From assembly GCF_932526225.1 (NCBI RefSeq), contig NC_064044.1:3436092-3500091 (forward strand): a DNA stretch of 64,000 nt, read 5' to 3'. The notes below the pieces were generated by a model. That model did no database searches, was not told the DNA's origin, and worked only from the letters and a program-made list of their open reading frames with translations. Source of the DNA: Nematostella vectensis (Eukaryota; Cnidaria; Anthozoa; Actiniaria; Edwardsiidae). The position numbers and the translations under genes are program-made. This document shows, piece after piece, positions 37,766 to 51,000 of the stretch (positions are counted from its first letter, which is position 1; the number at the start of each line of letters is the position of its first letter).

Positions 37766-38340
37766 AAATAGGGAATAGTTGGGTAAACAGGCAATGCATA
37801 AAATAGGCGCGTACAAATGATTTGCTGGGGGGAGGGGAAACAGGGAATAGTTGGGTAAACAGGCAATGTATAAAATAGGCGTATACAAAGGATTTGCTGG
37901 GGGGGGGGGGGGGAACAGGGAATAGTTGGGTAAACAGGCAATGTATAATACAGGCGTATAAAAAGGATTTGCTGGGGGGGGGGGGAACAGGGAATAGTTG
38001 GGTAAACAGGCAATGTATAAAATAGGCGCGTAAAAAGGATTTGCTGGGGGGGGGAACAGGGAATAGTTGGGTAAACAGGCAATGTATAATACTGGCGCGT
38101 AAAAAGGATTTGCTGGGGGGGGGGAACAGGGAATAGTTGGGTAAACAGGCAATGTATAATACAGGCGTATACAAAGGATTTGCTGGGGGGGGGGGGGAAC
38201 AGGGAATAGTTGGGTAAACAGGCAATGTATAAAATAGGCGCGTACAAATGATTTGCTGGGGGAGGGGAAACAGGGAATAGTTGGGTAAACAGGCAATGTA
38301 TAATACAGGCGCGTCCAAAGGATTTGCTGGGGGGAGGGGG
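37766..38340. repeat. about 72-bp tandem repeat upstream of the LRAT-like gene
   Basis: Eight copies of a unit with GGGAATAGTTGGGTAAACAG, GCAATGTATAA and ATTTGCTGG followed by a G-run of 5 to 15 bases. It begins about 10 bases before the start codon and so occupies the proximal promoter or 5' untranslated region. Confidence 0.93.
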
Positions 38341-40475
38341 ACGATATTATATTTGACGATCCTTGAAATGAACCACTTTAGGGGACCAAAGGGGAATGCT
38401 CGCCCACTCTTTGTAGTTAGGTGCGCGCCTCTTATAATAATAACATAATTCTTCAACACACTTTCATACATAAAAACTTGTGATCAAATTTACTTAATAA
38501 ACAAATATCGAAAATAATAAGTGTAGAGAAAAGTAGAGTAAGTACGCAGCTGCTTTGCTTTGTTCTACAAAGGAGTTCTTTTGTCTCTATTCTTCTCGTT
38601 CTTTGTGTCGAGGTGCGGATATTGTTCATTTGCCCAATCAAATTCAGCTTGTAAGAGCTGCGTACTGACCCGAAAAGTATGTATAAAAGCAAACCTAAAA
38701 CTAACAAAAGACGACGAAGCTCAAGAAAACCCATGTTTTAAACCCATAAAGTTTGTTAAAGTAAACAGTGTATAATCATATAAGTTTCAAAGATCTAAAA
38801 GGAATTAAAAGTGGAAATCTTATGACGCACAATCCTACAAAAGTGGCAAATGTTCATGTAGTGTGCCAGGCATCTCTTCGGAAACTCTCGCAGCGTTTTT
38901 GTTTTGTTTTGGAATTCTCTCTTCCCCCGAAGATTTTATCCTCTCTAAACGGACATGCTAAGTACTATGAAGCCCTTTCCTTTTTCCGGAGTGTAATTAT
39001 TAGTTACCTTTCGTAAGGCTCAGCCTGTGTTTTCTCAATGTAGTTTTTCTTCTTCTCCCTGTGAAACTGCACGAAACTCAGTTTTATGCGTATTTATAAA
39101 GGCAAGAGTCTATAGCGCGTTAATATACATTAGAGCGTTAATATATTAATCCTGACCAATAGAGATGCGAGAGAGTTGAACTCGAGGGCAATAACTCGAG
39201 TTATTCACTTCCTCGAACGTTGAGGAATCCTATGTGTTATACGTGCTATACTGGCTATATACTTGCTATACTGGCTTAGTACAACCGACAAAACAAGACT
39301 CTAATCAAGAATCATTTTCCTTGGATTCGCTTCATATATATTCACTGTCGTGATTTTACACCATTTTTACTACGATGACCGGATGCTCTATACTCCGAGC
39401 AAATGCTTAATCATTTGTCAAGATTTAGAGCATATGTCAGAAAAAAAAATGAAATATCGGGCAGGGAACCATTCAGATGGCATTCTATCTCTCTTAAAGA
39501 ACCAAACTATGCTCATACCCAACATTTAATGATAAAAAACATATCTTAAACTTTATCTACAGATATTTATTACCCACCGCTAGCGAAATACATAAAAAAG
39601 GGCTTCTGCCAGTAGGGTGCGCATCTGTTTTTTTTCTCTAATATTGGAAAACTTTGGTTATTTTGGAGGATGACTACAGTTTAGCATTTAAATGGGCTAG
39701 GCTGTGTTATATTATTGTCGGATGATTGAATTTCAAAAGAAGTTAGTTTGCAATTGTAACGTAAACCTTGTGCTAATGCGGCTGTGAGTGATCCATTACC
39801 AAGTCGGGTCTAAGTCAAGTAAGATTCGACGCAGTAATACCACACTAGATTCTTCCCATACCTCTTCCATCGTTGGATCGTGTGGGATTGCTAGTCGCTG
39901 CGCAATGCACGCCTTTTTACCATTTGTTGCTATGATCACGAATTTCGCCCAAGGGTCTCCGATGATACGCGCAATTAAAATTGAGTATTATATAGGGTTG
40001 TATGTTATATACCTTATATCCTTGGTATCATTAACTTAGCACCCCTTCCACATATTTAAGCCTTGGTACTGGGTACATTATTCTCTTCTCTTTTCTCTAG
40101 TATTGCTTCTATTTACACATTCTTGTGTTAACTTTTTATTTTGAAAAAGGACGTGTCATTTTGTAGCCTCGTAATTCAACGGCTCATTTCAACGCACTTT
40201 ACTTTATTTGCGATAAAATACACCCTCACTTCCTACCCCACCCACATTTTGCTTTTCATTTAGATTTTCATTTATTTACTTTTCGGTTCATGGTCCCCAA
40301 TGCTTAAAAGTTTATTAAATGCTACTATTTGAAAGAGATCATTTTCGCAGGGGTTTCAAAACAGCATTTCAAAGCTTCGAAAACATGCCTCCCCCTGCCT
40401 ATTCAAGTGACATGACCCCCCCCTTTCCCAGCCTCGACAGAAAGTAAGACGCGTTGAAATAGAAGTGCAGCCCTT
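38341..40475. other. intergenic, no supported gene
   Basis: AT-rich sequence with short open frames on both strands and no splice-bounded exon that I can recognise. A small direct repeat around the phrase GCTATACTGGC occurs near 39245-39275. Confidence 0.5.
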
Positions 40476-41456
40476 TTAGTTGTTAGTATTAAGAAAAGAA
40501 CGCAGTATTCTTTTAAACGCACTCCTAAACTCCCTGTTTCTCAGCCCGTATATGATGGGATTCATTGCAGATCCTGAGCAGAGAACAATGAGTGACCAAG
40601 TCCATATTTGGAAAATGTGATATCCTTTTTCGCAGCTCTCAGCTTTGCTGAACCAAACAGCGAAAAAGAGATTAGGCGTGAATGTCACAACAAGCATGGA
40701 TGCAATTATAGCGAACGTGGCCACTGCTTTTCTGTTTTTCGCAAAGCGGGAAGGGGCCATCGGTGCGATTCGGCCTTGGTTGAAATTGCCTAGAGAGTCT
40801 TCTATGGTGTTCTCAACCCCTGGAAGCTGACGGGAGGGTGATGGTGCGATTCTGGCGTGTCGTTTAGAAATTTTCACAATCTCAAAGTACGTCCAAGTAA
40901 TGATAAAAGAAGGAAGAATCAATGTTATGAAAGCGCAAAACGCTGTGTAGGCACTTAATGTTGTTAGATCTTTAAAGACCAAAGTCGGTACTGCTAAAAT
41001 GAAGGATGAGATCCAAATAAATACAATCATTCCCGTGTATACTCTTTCGCTTGTTAAGGCATACTTAAGCGGCCATTTTATCGCCATGTACCTATCACCA
41101 CTTACAGCACTGAGATTTAACGTCGTTGAGAAGAGAGTTTGCGTCCACAGAAAGAAATCAAGTTTGAGGGTCGCCCCGCTGCTGTCGGCGCGAATGGCGA
41201 CCATGATGCAGTAAAACGGGCAATGGAGTATACCCACCAGTAAGTCCGCAAAGGCCAAGGAGCACAGTAACTTGTTTGATACCGTTTGTAGATTTGGGGT
41301 CTTGTAAACGGCTACAAGAACTAAAGTGTTGCCACTGATTGCCGCGAGACCACAGACGGAGTATAAAATAAAAAAAAATGCTTCAAGACTCGGTTTCGGC
41401 TCGTCGCTGAGTTTGTAAGATAACGGTAAACAGGAATTGAAGCTGGAAGTATTCAT
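40476..41456 (-). CDS. class A (rhodopsin-like) G protein-coupled receptor
   Basis: 326 residues in one coding exon. Seven hydrophobic segments lie near residues 26-50, 62-86, 97-118, 141-162, 172-196, 246-270 and 284-304. Class A landmarks are present: Asn43 in SGNTLV (TM1), Asp71 in LAFADLLVG (TM2), Asp121-Arg122-Tyr123 (DRY after TM3), Pro261 in FTPN (TM6) and Asn299-Pro300-Ile-Ile-Tyr303 (NPxxY, TM7). There are NxS/T sites in the short N-terminus. An acceptor TTTCAG ends four bases before the ATG, so the 5' untranslated region is spliced. It resembles the large cnidarian set of orphan amine/melanocortin-like receptors; no ligand can be assigned. Confidence 0.92.
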   Translation of the reverse strand: MNTSSFNSCLPLSYKLSDEPKPSLEAFFFILYSVCGLAAISGNTLVLVAVYKTPNLQTVSNKLLCSLAFADLLVGILHCPFYCIMVAIRADSSGATLKLDFFLWTQTLFSTTLNLSAVSGDRYMAIKWPLKYALTSERVYTGMIVFIWISSFILAVPTLVFKDLTTLSAYTAFCAFITLILPSFIITWTYFEIVKISKRHARIAPSPSRQLPGVENTIEDSLGNFNQGRIAPMAPSRFAKNRKAVATFAIIASMLVVTFTPNLFFAVWFSKAESCEKGYHIFQIWTWSLIVLCSGSAMNPIIYGLRNREFRSAFKRILRSFLNTNN

Positions 41457-41696
41457 ACCTGAAATTAAAGGAAAGATTCTCAGTTCTGCTTAAAGACAAT
41501 ATTTACGTTATTTGTTTTCAAAGATATTAGAATAGAATCCCTTTTGTCTAATTAAATCATTCGTTAGTGAATCCATCGCTTTGAAATACAAGATAAGATA
41601 AGAAGATAATCATCTCTCCAGGTGCAAAGAGGCTGTTTTTTTTCAGTGCCAGTCATCCTCAATAGGACAAGAAGCTACGTACACGGAGCCTAGCTT

Positions 41697-41795
41697 TTCC
41701 ATGTGACCTCGCTCGGCGCTAAGAGATCACCCGTCACGTCGTTCTCTGGTGTGACGGGTGCAGTCTGTGATCTCTAAGCGCAATTTCCCTATTCA
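41697..41795. mobile_element. short foldback element of the CACGTG-type MITE family
   Basis: GGCGCTAAGAGATCACCCGT on the left is mirrored by TGTGATCTCTAAGCGC on the right, with the nested palindrome CCGTCACG/TGTGACGGG between. It is the shortest member of the family in the window. Confidence 0.7.
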
Positions 41796-43535
41796 ATCAA
41801 GTAGCTGCTTAGCTTGATGGTTGAATCTATTAAAAATGTGCAGAGCTCAGGGTGGTCATGCAGGCATTTATAAGGACCTTTTCACCAAATTCAAAGAACA
41901 TGCTAAAAACATGTGCAGATGTATCCGGTGGCTCAGATAGCAGGAAATAATGTTTTGTTAGTGATGTTTTTTTTTAAAATGCAGAATCAAATTGTGCTCA
42001 TGATAACATTGATTACCACCTTAGATATTATTGCTTTTCATCAATTGTGTAATTTTTTCTGATATTTCCGTACGTATTATATTTCTATATACACTGATAA
42101 ATTTAACAAAATTCTTAAGAACACTTTAGCCTTTAAATCCCCCCCCAAAAAAACTACCCAGCCTCAACTGAAACTGGACCCTGCTAGAAGAGCTTTTTTC
42201 TTTTTGTTTCTACCAGTTCAGTTCACTTATTCGTGTCGCGTCTCTGTTCTAAATTCGCGTTCCCGTTTGTTTGTGACACAAACAAACTGAAAATGTGTCG
42301 TTCTTACAGAAAAAAGATTGTCCGCAATCTCAACGCCGAAATGCTAAGGTCCCATACACTCATCCCACATCAAAAAAAGGAAAAAAGAAAAAAAAAATAC
42401 TGAAAACGAGGAATTCAAGCCCTAAAGATACTTCGGAGAACATGCTGTATTCCGACTATATCCCTGGGGACAACACGTTATCCTGTCGCTGAGAGTACTT
42501 CAAGAGAAAAAGGCCGATCTTTACCTGATTGGAAAAAGACGGTTTTTCTGGCTTGATAAGAGAAGTTCGTTAACAAATAAAGTTATCTTTTGGACAAAAC
42601 TGTGGCAAATAACCAGGTATCTGCAACCCGGCCTTGATAGCTTGATAGCTTGAGAGTTGAGGCTGAGACTGGAGACGTATGAGTTAATGAAAAGTATTTG
42701 AAGGCTACATGTCTCACTTGTCTTTTAAAAATTATTTATATAGCGCAACAAATTATTCCATTTAGCTGTTATAAAAGTGTTAAAAAAAGAGAAAAGAAGT
42801 CATTAACGCAAAAACGCATTATAATCGACGATCATCCTATCTTAACAACAAATTTAAGCATTTGAAATTGCCCCCTTAGAATATGAGAGCATCATAAGTT
42901 AAAAAGCGCTAGTAGGCTTTTGAACATGGATTTGAGTGGAGAGCATTTTTAAACCCAGCGGTTGCACAGCCCAGGATACCAAACCAAGTCATTAGGCCTA
43001 ATTGGTTCTTAGACGGGAGAACAAAAACACGTAAGTACTTTTTCACAACATCCTTGCACGGGATGCATTTTAAGTTATTGCGATACTGTGATAAGGAACC
43101 TTCGTTTTTGAGAGTTAAACAATTTTTTAAATGGTGGTCAATATAGTTTTAGTTTACGTGAATTGAAACCTTTCTGCTGCCTCGCTTCATGACTCCTGTT
43201 TCGCCCTGAATAAGAATATGTTTAATTTCTGTTTATTTTTTTGTTATTTTTTTGTCAATTAAATCTAGGCAAACAGATTCTAATGATAGGTATTTATTTC
43301 CACATATTCGAAGATTGAACGTTATTGTTACAGATGTGTTTCCCAATAAATCAATCATCCACAAGAGATCACGGATTAACGGTGGTGCTTTTTCATAACT
43401 TTTATGAAACAGGTGTCTTTAAATCTAATTACATAAATCAAGTATCAATTCATGATGTTGTATTCGTCGAAGGCTCGACTTTGGGTATACAGATACGTTA
43501 CTAAGGGTATAAGGCAATGAAATGAAGGAGAGATT
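41796..43535. other. intergenic, no supported gene
   Basis: No recognised gene. A perfect inverted repeat, GTTTGTTTGTG and CACAAACAAAC, lies at about 42265-42287. A possible exon after TTCTTACAG near 42308 encodes a Lys-rich tail ending at 42492, but it has no partner exon or known similarity. Confidence 0.45.
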
Positions 43536-43539
43536 TAGT

Positions 43540-43915
43540 ACAATTAAAAAGGTTGGTTCTTACTTGTGTTGCGCTTGTTTGATATTCTCACTTGTGTTTG
43601 ACATTCTTACTTGTGTTGCGCTTGTGTTTGACCGATTCTCACTTGTGTTTGATCGATTTTCACTTGTGTTGGGCTTGTATTTGACCGATTTTCACTTGTG
43701 TTGGGCTTGTATTTGACCGATTCTCACTTGTGTTTGACCGATTCTCACTTGTGTTGGGCTTGTGTTTGACCGATTCTCACTTGTGTTGGGCTTGTATTTG
43801 ACCGATTCTCACTTGTGTTTGACCGATTCTCACTTGTGTTTGATCGATTTTCACTTGTGTTTGATCGATTTTCACTTGTGTTTGATCGATTTTCACTTGT
43901 GTTGGGCTAGTTTTC
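43540..43915. repeat. TTCACTTGTGTT minisatellite
   Basis: Composite tandem array of TTCACTTGTGTTGGGCTTG and TTCACTTGTGTTTGA units joined by TCGATT or CCGATT. There is no sign of coding. Confidence 0.9.
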
Positions 43916-44159
43916 CAAGTGAAAAGATATAGTGTCTACTGTAAAAAAGTTCCTTAACCTCAGCCTGGGCGACACTTTCTCTAGCTGTATAAAAATCTGC
44001 TTAGTTTTCGTAATTTGTCGGACGGCTGTACTTTTTTCTTTGTTTTCTTCTGGCAGTTTCAGTTTCAGAGGTCCACGAAGTCTAGTTGTGGAATGACGAC
44101 GACTTGCGCGAAAGCTTGCGAAAAAGGGGGCGGACCTATCTCTTTTATAGCACGCCTTC

Positions 44160-44620
44160 GTGTTTATGTTTAATCCTGCTTGTGTTAAACCCGAATTCTC
44201 GTATCCTGATCGCTAAAAACGCTGAATATACCGCATCTCAAATGCCTATTGTGGACCCTCTTTTTGTAGTAGTGCGTTTAATTAAAAAGTTGCGGTTTGC
44301 GATAAAAGACCGGGTTGTATTTCGAAAAAATATATAACGTTGTATTGCGGATTTTGTCAATATTATATGCTGTTTTAAGACCCCCCTCACGCCCACTCTT
44401 TATTTGCATCTTTTATTTTTTGTCAATGGGTTAATAACCTTTAAAAAAAGAGAATCGCCAAATCACACTTGATTTATTTCTATGAATTTTGGTATACCTT
44501 GCAAGAGCATTGTACCGCAATGTGTACAGCAATCCCAGGAAATAACGGTGTTGGGGCCTTTCGGTTCTTTACAGCCTTCTGTAAAAATCAATTACAGTGA
44601 AACCAGGATTTTACGACATG
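44160..44620 (+). mobile_element. dispersed repeat (copy 2)
   Basis: Shorter copy of the element at 21590-22440 in the opposite orientation. Shared blocks run in the same relative order: CGAATTCTCGTATCC, AAAAACGCTGAATA, the AATAACCTTTAA region, GGTATACCTTGC and GGTTCTTTACAGCCTTCTG. The tRNA-like segment of copy 1 is not present. Confidence 0.6.
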
Positions 44621-45304
44621 CCTCGGGAGAAAGAAAATGTATCCTAAAATCGATGTATCGTTGAAAAGAGGTCTTCGGTTTTGCGATTATGCAATGCACA
44701 GCTTTTGTCTTTTGAGTCTAGCGATAATTACCTTATTCAAAGATTGCTTTCAGGCTTATTCTGGGTTTCTTGGACATGGAAATTTTTCGAGTGGCTTCAG
44801 GTCAAACAGACAGTATTTTCATATGAAGAATCTTTGGGCAGTTTAGGGAAAAGACCCGAAAGACTACAGTTTTGCTATTTATTTTGAGGACAAAAAAAGA
44901 TCCATAGTTACAACATTCACCTCTGTATGGCCTGAGATACACATTTTCAATAAACGTCAGTGCAAATGGCGAATGGCAAATGGCAGTTCTAAGGCTAATC
45001 ACTGCCAATTTGAATTAATTAGTTGTAAGAATAAAGATGATATGTAAAATAATCGAAGGAATTATCAACATTTTTCTTCATCTAGTAGAAAGTTGACGAG
45101 TTCCATGGTATTTGTCGATCAAAGAACTGCCATTTGATAATCATCATTTGCGTTTGCGCTGACAACTTTATTTCAAATAGTTGTATATCATCCCCACCCC
45201 TTTTGAATACATACAACCGGTTTCAAATGCATGGTCCTGGCTTTATTTTATCAAATTTTAACTATTTTCACATTGCAATGAAATGCTTGACCTACTCCCA
45301 ACTT
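44621..45304. other. spacer, no supported gene
   Basis: Short open frames only. Nothing was recognised before the 26-bp array begins. Confidence 0.5.
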
Positions 45305-48020
45305 ACAGTATGTGTTCCCTACTCACACATACTGTAAGTGTTCCCTGCTCACACATACTGTAAGTGTTCCCTGCTCACACATACTATAAGTGTTCCCTGC
45401 TCACACATACTGTAAGTGTTCCCTACTCACACATACTGTAAGTGTTCCCTACTCACACATACTGCAAGTGTTCCCTACTCACACATACTGTAAGTGTTCC
45501 CTGCTCACACATACTGTAAGTGTTCCCTGCTCACACATACTGTAAGTGTTCCCTGCTCACACATACTGTAAGTGCTCCCTGCTCACACATACTGTAAGTG
45601 CTTCCTGCTAACACATACTGTAAGTGCTCCCTACTCACACATACAGTAAGTGTTCCCTGCTCACACATACTGTAAGTGTTTCCTGCTCACACATACTGTA
45701 AGTGTTCCCTGCTCACACATACTGTAAGTGTTCCCTGCTCACACATACTGTAAGTGTTCCCTGCTAACACATACTGTAAGTGTTCCCTACTCACACATAC
45801 TGTAAGTGTTCCCTACTCACATATACTGTAAGTGTTCCCTGCTCACACATACTGTAAGTGTTCCCTGCTCACACATACTGTAAGTGTTCCCTACTCACAC
45901 ATACTATAAGTGTTCCCTGCACACACATACTAAAAGTGTTCCCTGCTCACACATACTGTGAGTGTTCCCTACTCACACATACTGTAAGTGTTCCCTGCTC
46001 ACACATACTGTAAGTGTTCCCTGCTCACACATACTGTAAGTGTTCCCTGCTCACACATACTGTAAGTGTTCCCTGCTCACACATACTGTAAGTGTTCCCT
46101 GCTCACACATACTGTAAGTGTTCCCTGCTCACACATACTGTAAGTGTTCCCTACTCACACATACTGTAAGTGTTCCCTGCTCACACATACTGTAAGTGTT
46201 CCCTGCTCACACATACTGTAAGTGTTCCCTGCTCACACATACAGTAAGTGTTCCCTGCTCACACATACTGTAAGTGTTCCCTGCTCACACATACTGTAAG
46301 TGTTCCCTGCTCACACATACTGTAAGTGTTCCCTGCTCACACATACTGTAAGTGTTCCCTGCACACACATACTATAAGTGTTCCCTGCACACACATACTG
46401 TAAGTGTTCCCTGCTCACACATACTGTAAGTGTTCCCTGCTCACACATACTAAAAGTGTTCCCTGCTCACACATACTGTGAGTGTTCCCTACTCACACAT
46501 ACTGTAAGTGTTCCCTACTCACACATACTGTAAGTGTTCCCTGCACACACATACTGTAAGTGTTCCCTGCTCACACGTACTGTAAGTGTTCCCTGCTCAC
46601 ACATACTGTAAGTGTTCCCTGCTCACACATACTGTAAGTGTTCCCTGCACACACATACTATAAGTGTTCCCTGCACACACATACTGTAAGTGTTCCCTGC
46701 TCACACATACTGTAAGTGTTCCCTGCTCACACATACTAAAAGTGTTCCCTGCTCACACATACTGTGAGTGTTCCCTACTCACACATACTGTAAGTGTTCC
46801 CTACTCACACATACTGTAAGTGTTCCCTGCACACACATACTGTAAGTGTTCCCTGCTCACACGTACTGTAAGTGTTCCCTGCTCACACATACTGTAAGTG
46901 TTCCCTGCTCACACATACTGTAAGTGTTCCCTGCTCACACATACTGTAAGTGTTCCCTGCACACACATACTATAAGTGTTCCCTGCTCACACATACTGTA
47001 AGTGTTCCCTGCTCACACATACTGTAAGTGTTCCCTACTCACACATACTGTAAGTGTTCCCTGCTTACACATACTGTAAGTGTTCCCTGCTCACACATAC
47101 TGTAAGTGCTCCCTGCTCACACATACTGTAAGTGTCCCCTGCTCACACATACTGTAAGTGTTCCCTACTCACACATACTGTAAGTGTTCCCTACTCACAC
47201 ATACTGTAAGTGTTCCCTACTCACACATACTGTAAGTGTTCCCTGCTCACACATACTGTAAGTGTTCCCTGCTCACACATACTGTAAGTGTTCCCTGCTC
47301 ACACATACTGTAAGTGCTCCCTGCTCACACATACTGTAAGTGCTTCCTGCTAACACATACTGTAAGTGCTCCCTACTCACACATACAGTAAGTGTTCCCT
47401 GCTCACACATACTGTAAGTGTTCCCTGCTCACACATACTGTAAGTGTTCCCTGCTCACACATACTGTAAGTGTTCCCTGCTCACACATACTGTAAGTGTT
47501 CCCTGCTAACACATACTGTAAGTGTTCCCTACTCACACATACTGTAAGTGTTCCCTACTCACACATACTGTAAGTGTTCCCTGCTCACACATACTGTTAG
47601 TGTCCCCTGCTCACACATACTGTAAGTGTTCCCTGCTCACACATACTGTAAGTGTTCCCTGCTCACACATACTGTAAGTGCTCCCTGCTCACACATACTG
47701 TAAGTGTTTCCTGCTCACACATACTGTAAGTGCTCCCTGCTCACATATACTGTAAGTGTTCCCTGCTCACACATACTGTAAGTGTTCCCTACTCACACAT
47801 ACTGTAAGTGTTCCCTGCTCACATATACTGTAAGTGTTCCCTGCACACACATACTGTAAGTGTTCCCTCCTCACACATACTGTAAGTGTTTCCTACTCAC
47901 ACATACTGTAAGTGTTCCCTACTCACACATACTGTAAGTGTTCCCTACTCACACATACTGTAAGTGTTCCCTGCTCACACATACTGTAAGTTTTCCCTGC
48001 TCACACATACTGTTAGTGTT
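45305..48020. repeat. 26-bp minisatellite, left block
   Basis: About 105 copies of a 26-base unit with core ACTGTAAGTGTTCCC followed by TGCTCACACAT. Variants (TACTCAC, CTATAAG, CTAAAAG) recur in the same order over hundreds of bases, showing higher-order duplication of blocks. Each unit contains GTAAGT. Confidence 0.97.
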
Positions 48021-49223
48021 CTGTACAGGACCCGAAATGATCCCAGGACCCGAAACGATCCCAGGACCCGAAATGATCCCCAAAAGTACCCCAACTGACC
48101 CCGGGACCCGAAACGATCCCCAAGAGTCCCCGAAATGAACCCCAAGGAATTGCAGTAATGGACAAACAAAAGGAATGTGGAAGGATTGGCTTTCAGTTTT
48201 AAAAACATATGAAACATTTAAGCGTCATTTTTGTCACTATCCAGAAATTTGAATTAACTAAAACCATAGTATTAAGATTTTTATATACGACTGCGCGGGA
48301 AATACAGCTTTCGACAGCTTGGTTGAGTCAACAATTGGGGTCAAATAAAAATTCCCGTGATGGTAATTTGAAGAACCAGGCGTGAATAAATAATTCATAC
48401 ATAACAAGCCATAAACGAATGTCTCCAAAGATTAGACATGCCTCTGCTTTCCCGTAGAAAAATGTTTGTTTGTGTTCGGTGAATGAAAGACCTATCATAA
48501 AGAGAGATAGAGAGAAATCATGCAGTGGTGTACGCACTACTACATAAGGAAATTCAAAACTCACATATTGCTTTCAACAAAAGCCACATCTCTTAATATT
48601 TTGCAACGGTAGTAAAAGGGTTGTTCGAGTGCATTACTCAGTGTGCTTTTGTAATTCCATCTTCTCGGCCAAACCGGCTGTCGGTAAATATTCGCTCGTG
48701 TGAACATGGATTTCGTGGTGAAAAACACGTTTGGTTGTCAAATGAATATAGATTTTTAGGGTGATGTTTACCGGAAACGAGATTTATAGTGTCAGAGTCA
48801 TGTGTTGGAACTGCAAATGTTTCGAAGGTCAAAAATTTGGTTGTTCTGAGCAAGGCTGTGCTTTGGCTGTGCTATGTTTATGTTGTACTCCTTTCAGTAG
48901 CAATTAAAAGTTGTGTATTTGTTTAGGACTCTGTTTATGGGTTTACCGCCGGGGCAATGTAATAAATAGAAGTATTGTATTGGAATTTAAGTTTTTTAAG
49001 TCATGTTATTTAGAAATAGATTGGCTGTCAACCCTAAATTATGCTTTAAGAATTGGAAGTGCTTCTTCTGCTTTCCCTTTGTCCATTACCGCATTTCCGT
49101 GGGGATTATTTCGGGGACTCCTCGGTATCGTTTCGGGTCCCGGGATCGGTTGGGGTACTTTTGGGGATCATTTCGGGTCATGGGATCGTTTTGGGTCCTG
49201 GGATCATTTCGGGTCCTGTACAG
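48021..49223. mobile_element. non-autonomous transposon with about 150-bp inverted ends inside the minisatellite
   Basis: Begins CTGTACAGGACCCGAAATG and ends with its inverse. The two arms (about 48021-48165 and 49075-49223) match over roughly 150 bases and contain internal GACCCGAAA(T/C)GATCCC subrepeats. The interior encodes no transposase. Comparison with the array unit shows the insertion split AGTGTTCCCTG, with either TT or GTTC duplicated depending on where the ends are drawn. Confidence 0.9.
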
Positions 49224-51000
49224 TTCCCTGCTCACACATACTGTAAGTGTTCCCTGCTCACACATACTGTAAGTGTTCCCTGCTCACACATACTGTAAGT
49301 GTTCCCTGCTCACACATACTGTAAGTGTTCCCTGCTCACACATACTGTAAGTGTTCCCTGCTCACACATACTGTAAGTGTTCCCTGCTCACACATACTGT
49401 AAGTGTTCCCTGCTCACACATACTGTAAGTGTTTCCTGCTCACACATACTGTAAGTGTTCCCTGCTCACACATACTGTAAGTGTTCCCTGCTCACACATA
49501 CTGTAAGTGTTCCCTGCTCACACATACTGTAAGTGTTCCCTGCTCACACATACAGTAAGTGTTCCCTGCTCACACATACTATAAGTGTTCCCTGCTCACA
49601 CATACTGTAAGTGTTCCCTACTCACACATACTGTAAGTGTTCCCTCCTCACACATACTGTAAGTGCTCCCTGCTCACACATACTGTAAGTGTTCCCTGCT
49701 CACGCATACTGTAAGTGTTCCCTGCTCACACATACTGTAAGTGTTCCCTGCTCACACATACTGTAAGTGTTCCCTGCTCACACATACTATAAGTGTTCCC
49801 TGCTCACACATACTGTAAGTGTTCCCTGCTCACACATACTAAAAGTGTTCCCTGCTCACACATACTGTAAGTGTTTCCTGCTCACACATACTGTAAGTGT
49901 TCCCTGCTCACACATACTGTAAGTGTTCCCTACTCACACATACTGTAAGTGTTCCCTCCTCACACATACTGTAAGTGCTCTCTGCTCACACATACTGTAA
50001 GTGTTCCCTGCTCACGCATACTGTAAGTGTTCCCTGCTCACACATACTGTAAGTGTTCCCTGCTCACACATACTGTAAGTGTTCCCTGCTCACACATACT
50101 ATAAGTGTTCCCTGCTCACACATACTGTAAGTGTTCCCTGCTCACACATACTAAAAGTGTTCCCTGCTCACACATACTGTTAGTGTTCCCTGCTCACACA
50201 TACTGTAAGTGTTCCCTGCTCACACATACTGTAAGTGTTCCCTGCTCACACATACTGTAAGTGCTCCCTGCTCACACATACTGTAAGTGTTCCCTGCTCA
50301 CACATACTGTAAGTGCTCCCTGCTCACATATACTGTAAGTGTTCCCTGCTCACACATACTGTTAGTGGTCCCTGCTCACACATACTGTAAGTGTTCCCTG
50401 CTCACACATACTGTAAGTGTTCCCTGCTCACACATACTGTAAGTGTTCCCTACTCACACATACTGTAAGTGTTCCCTCCTCACACATACTGTAAGTGCTC
50501 CCTCCTCACACATACTGTAAGTGCTCCCTGCTCACACATACTGTAAGTGTTCCCTGCTCACGCATACTGTAAGTGTTCCCTGCTCACACATACTGTAAGT
50601 GTTCCCTGCTCACACATACTGTAAGTGTTCCCTGCTCACACATACTATAAGTGTTCCCTGCTCACACATACTGTAAGTGTTCCCTGCTCACACATACTAA
50701 AAGTGTTCCCTGCTCACACATACTGTAAGTGTTTCCTGCTCACACATACTGTAAGTGTTCCCTGCTCACACATACTGTAAGTATTCCCTGCTCACACATA
50801 CTGTAAGTGTTCCCTGCTCACACATACTGTAAGTGTTCCCTGCTCACACATACTGTAAGTGCTCCCTGCTCACACATACTGTAAGTGTTCCCTGCTCACA
50901 CATACTGTAAGTGCTCCCTCCTCACATATACTGTAAGTGTTCCCTGCTCACATATACCTTGAGTGCTGTCTACTCACACATACCGTAAATGCTCCTTGCT
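49224..51000. repeat. 26-bp minisatellite, right block
   Basis: Continuation of the array at 45305 after the inserted transposon, with about 67 copies of the same unit. The last copies near 50930-51000 are decayed. Confidence 0.97.

Noticed and set aside
45305-51000. CRISPR array
   Set aside because: The regular short repeats have no unique spacers between them; this is a tandem satellite in a eukaryotic genome.
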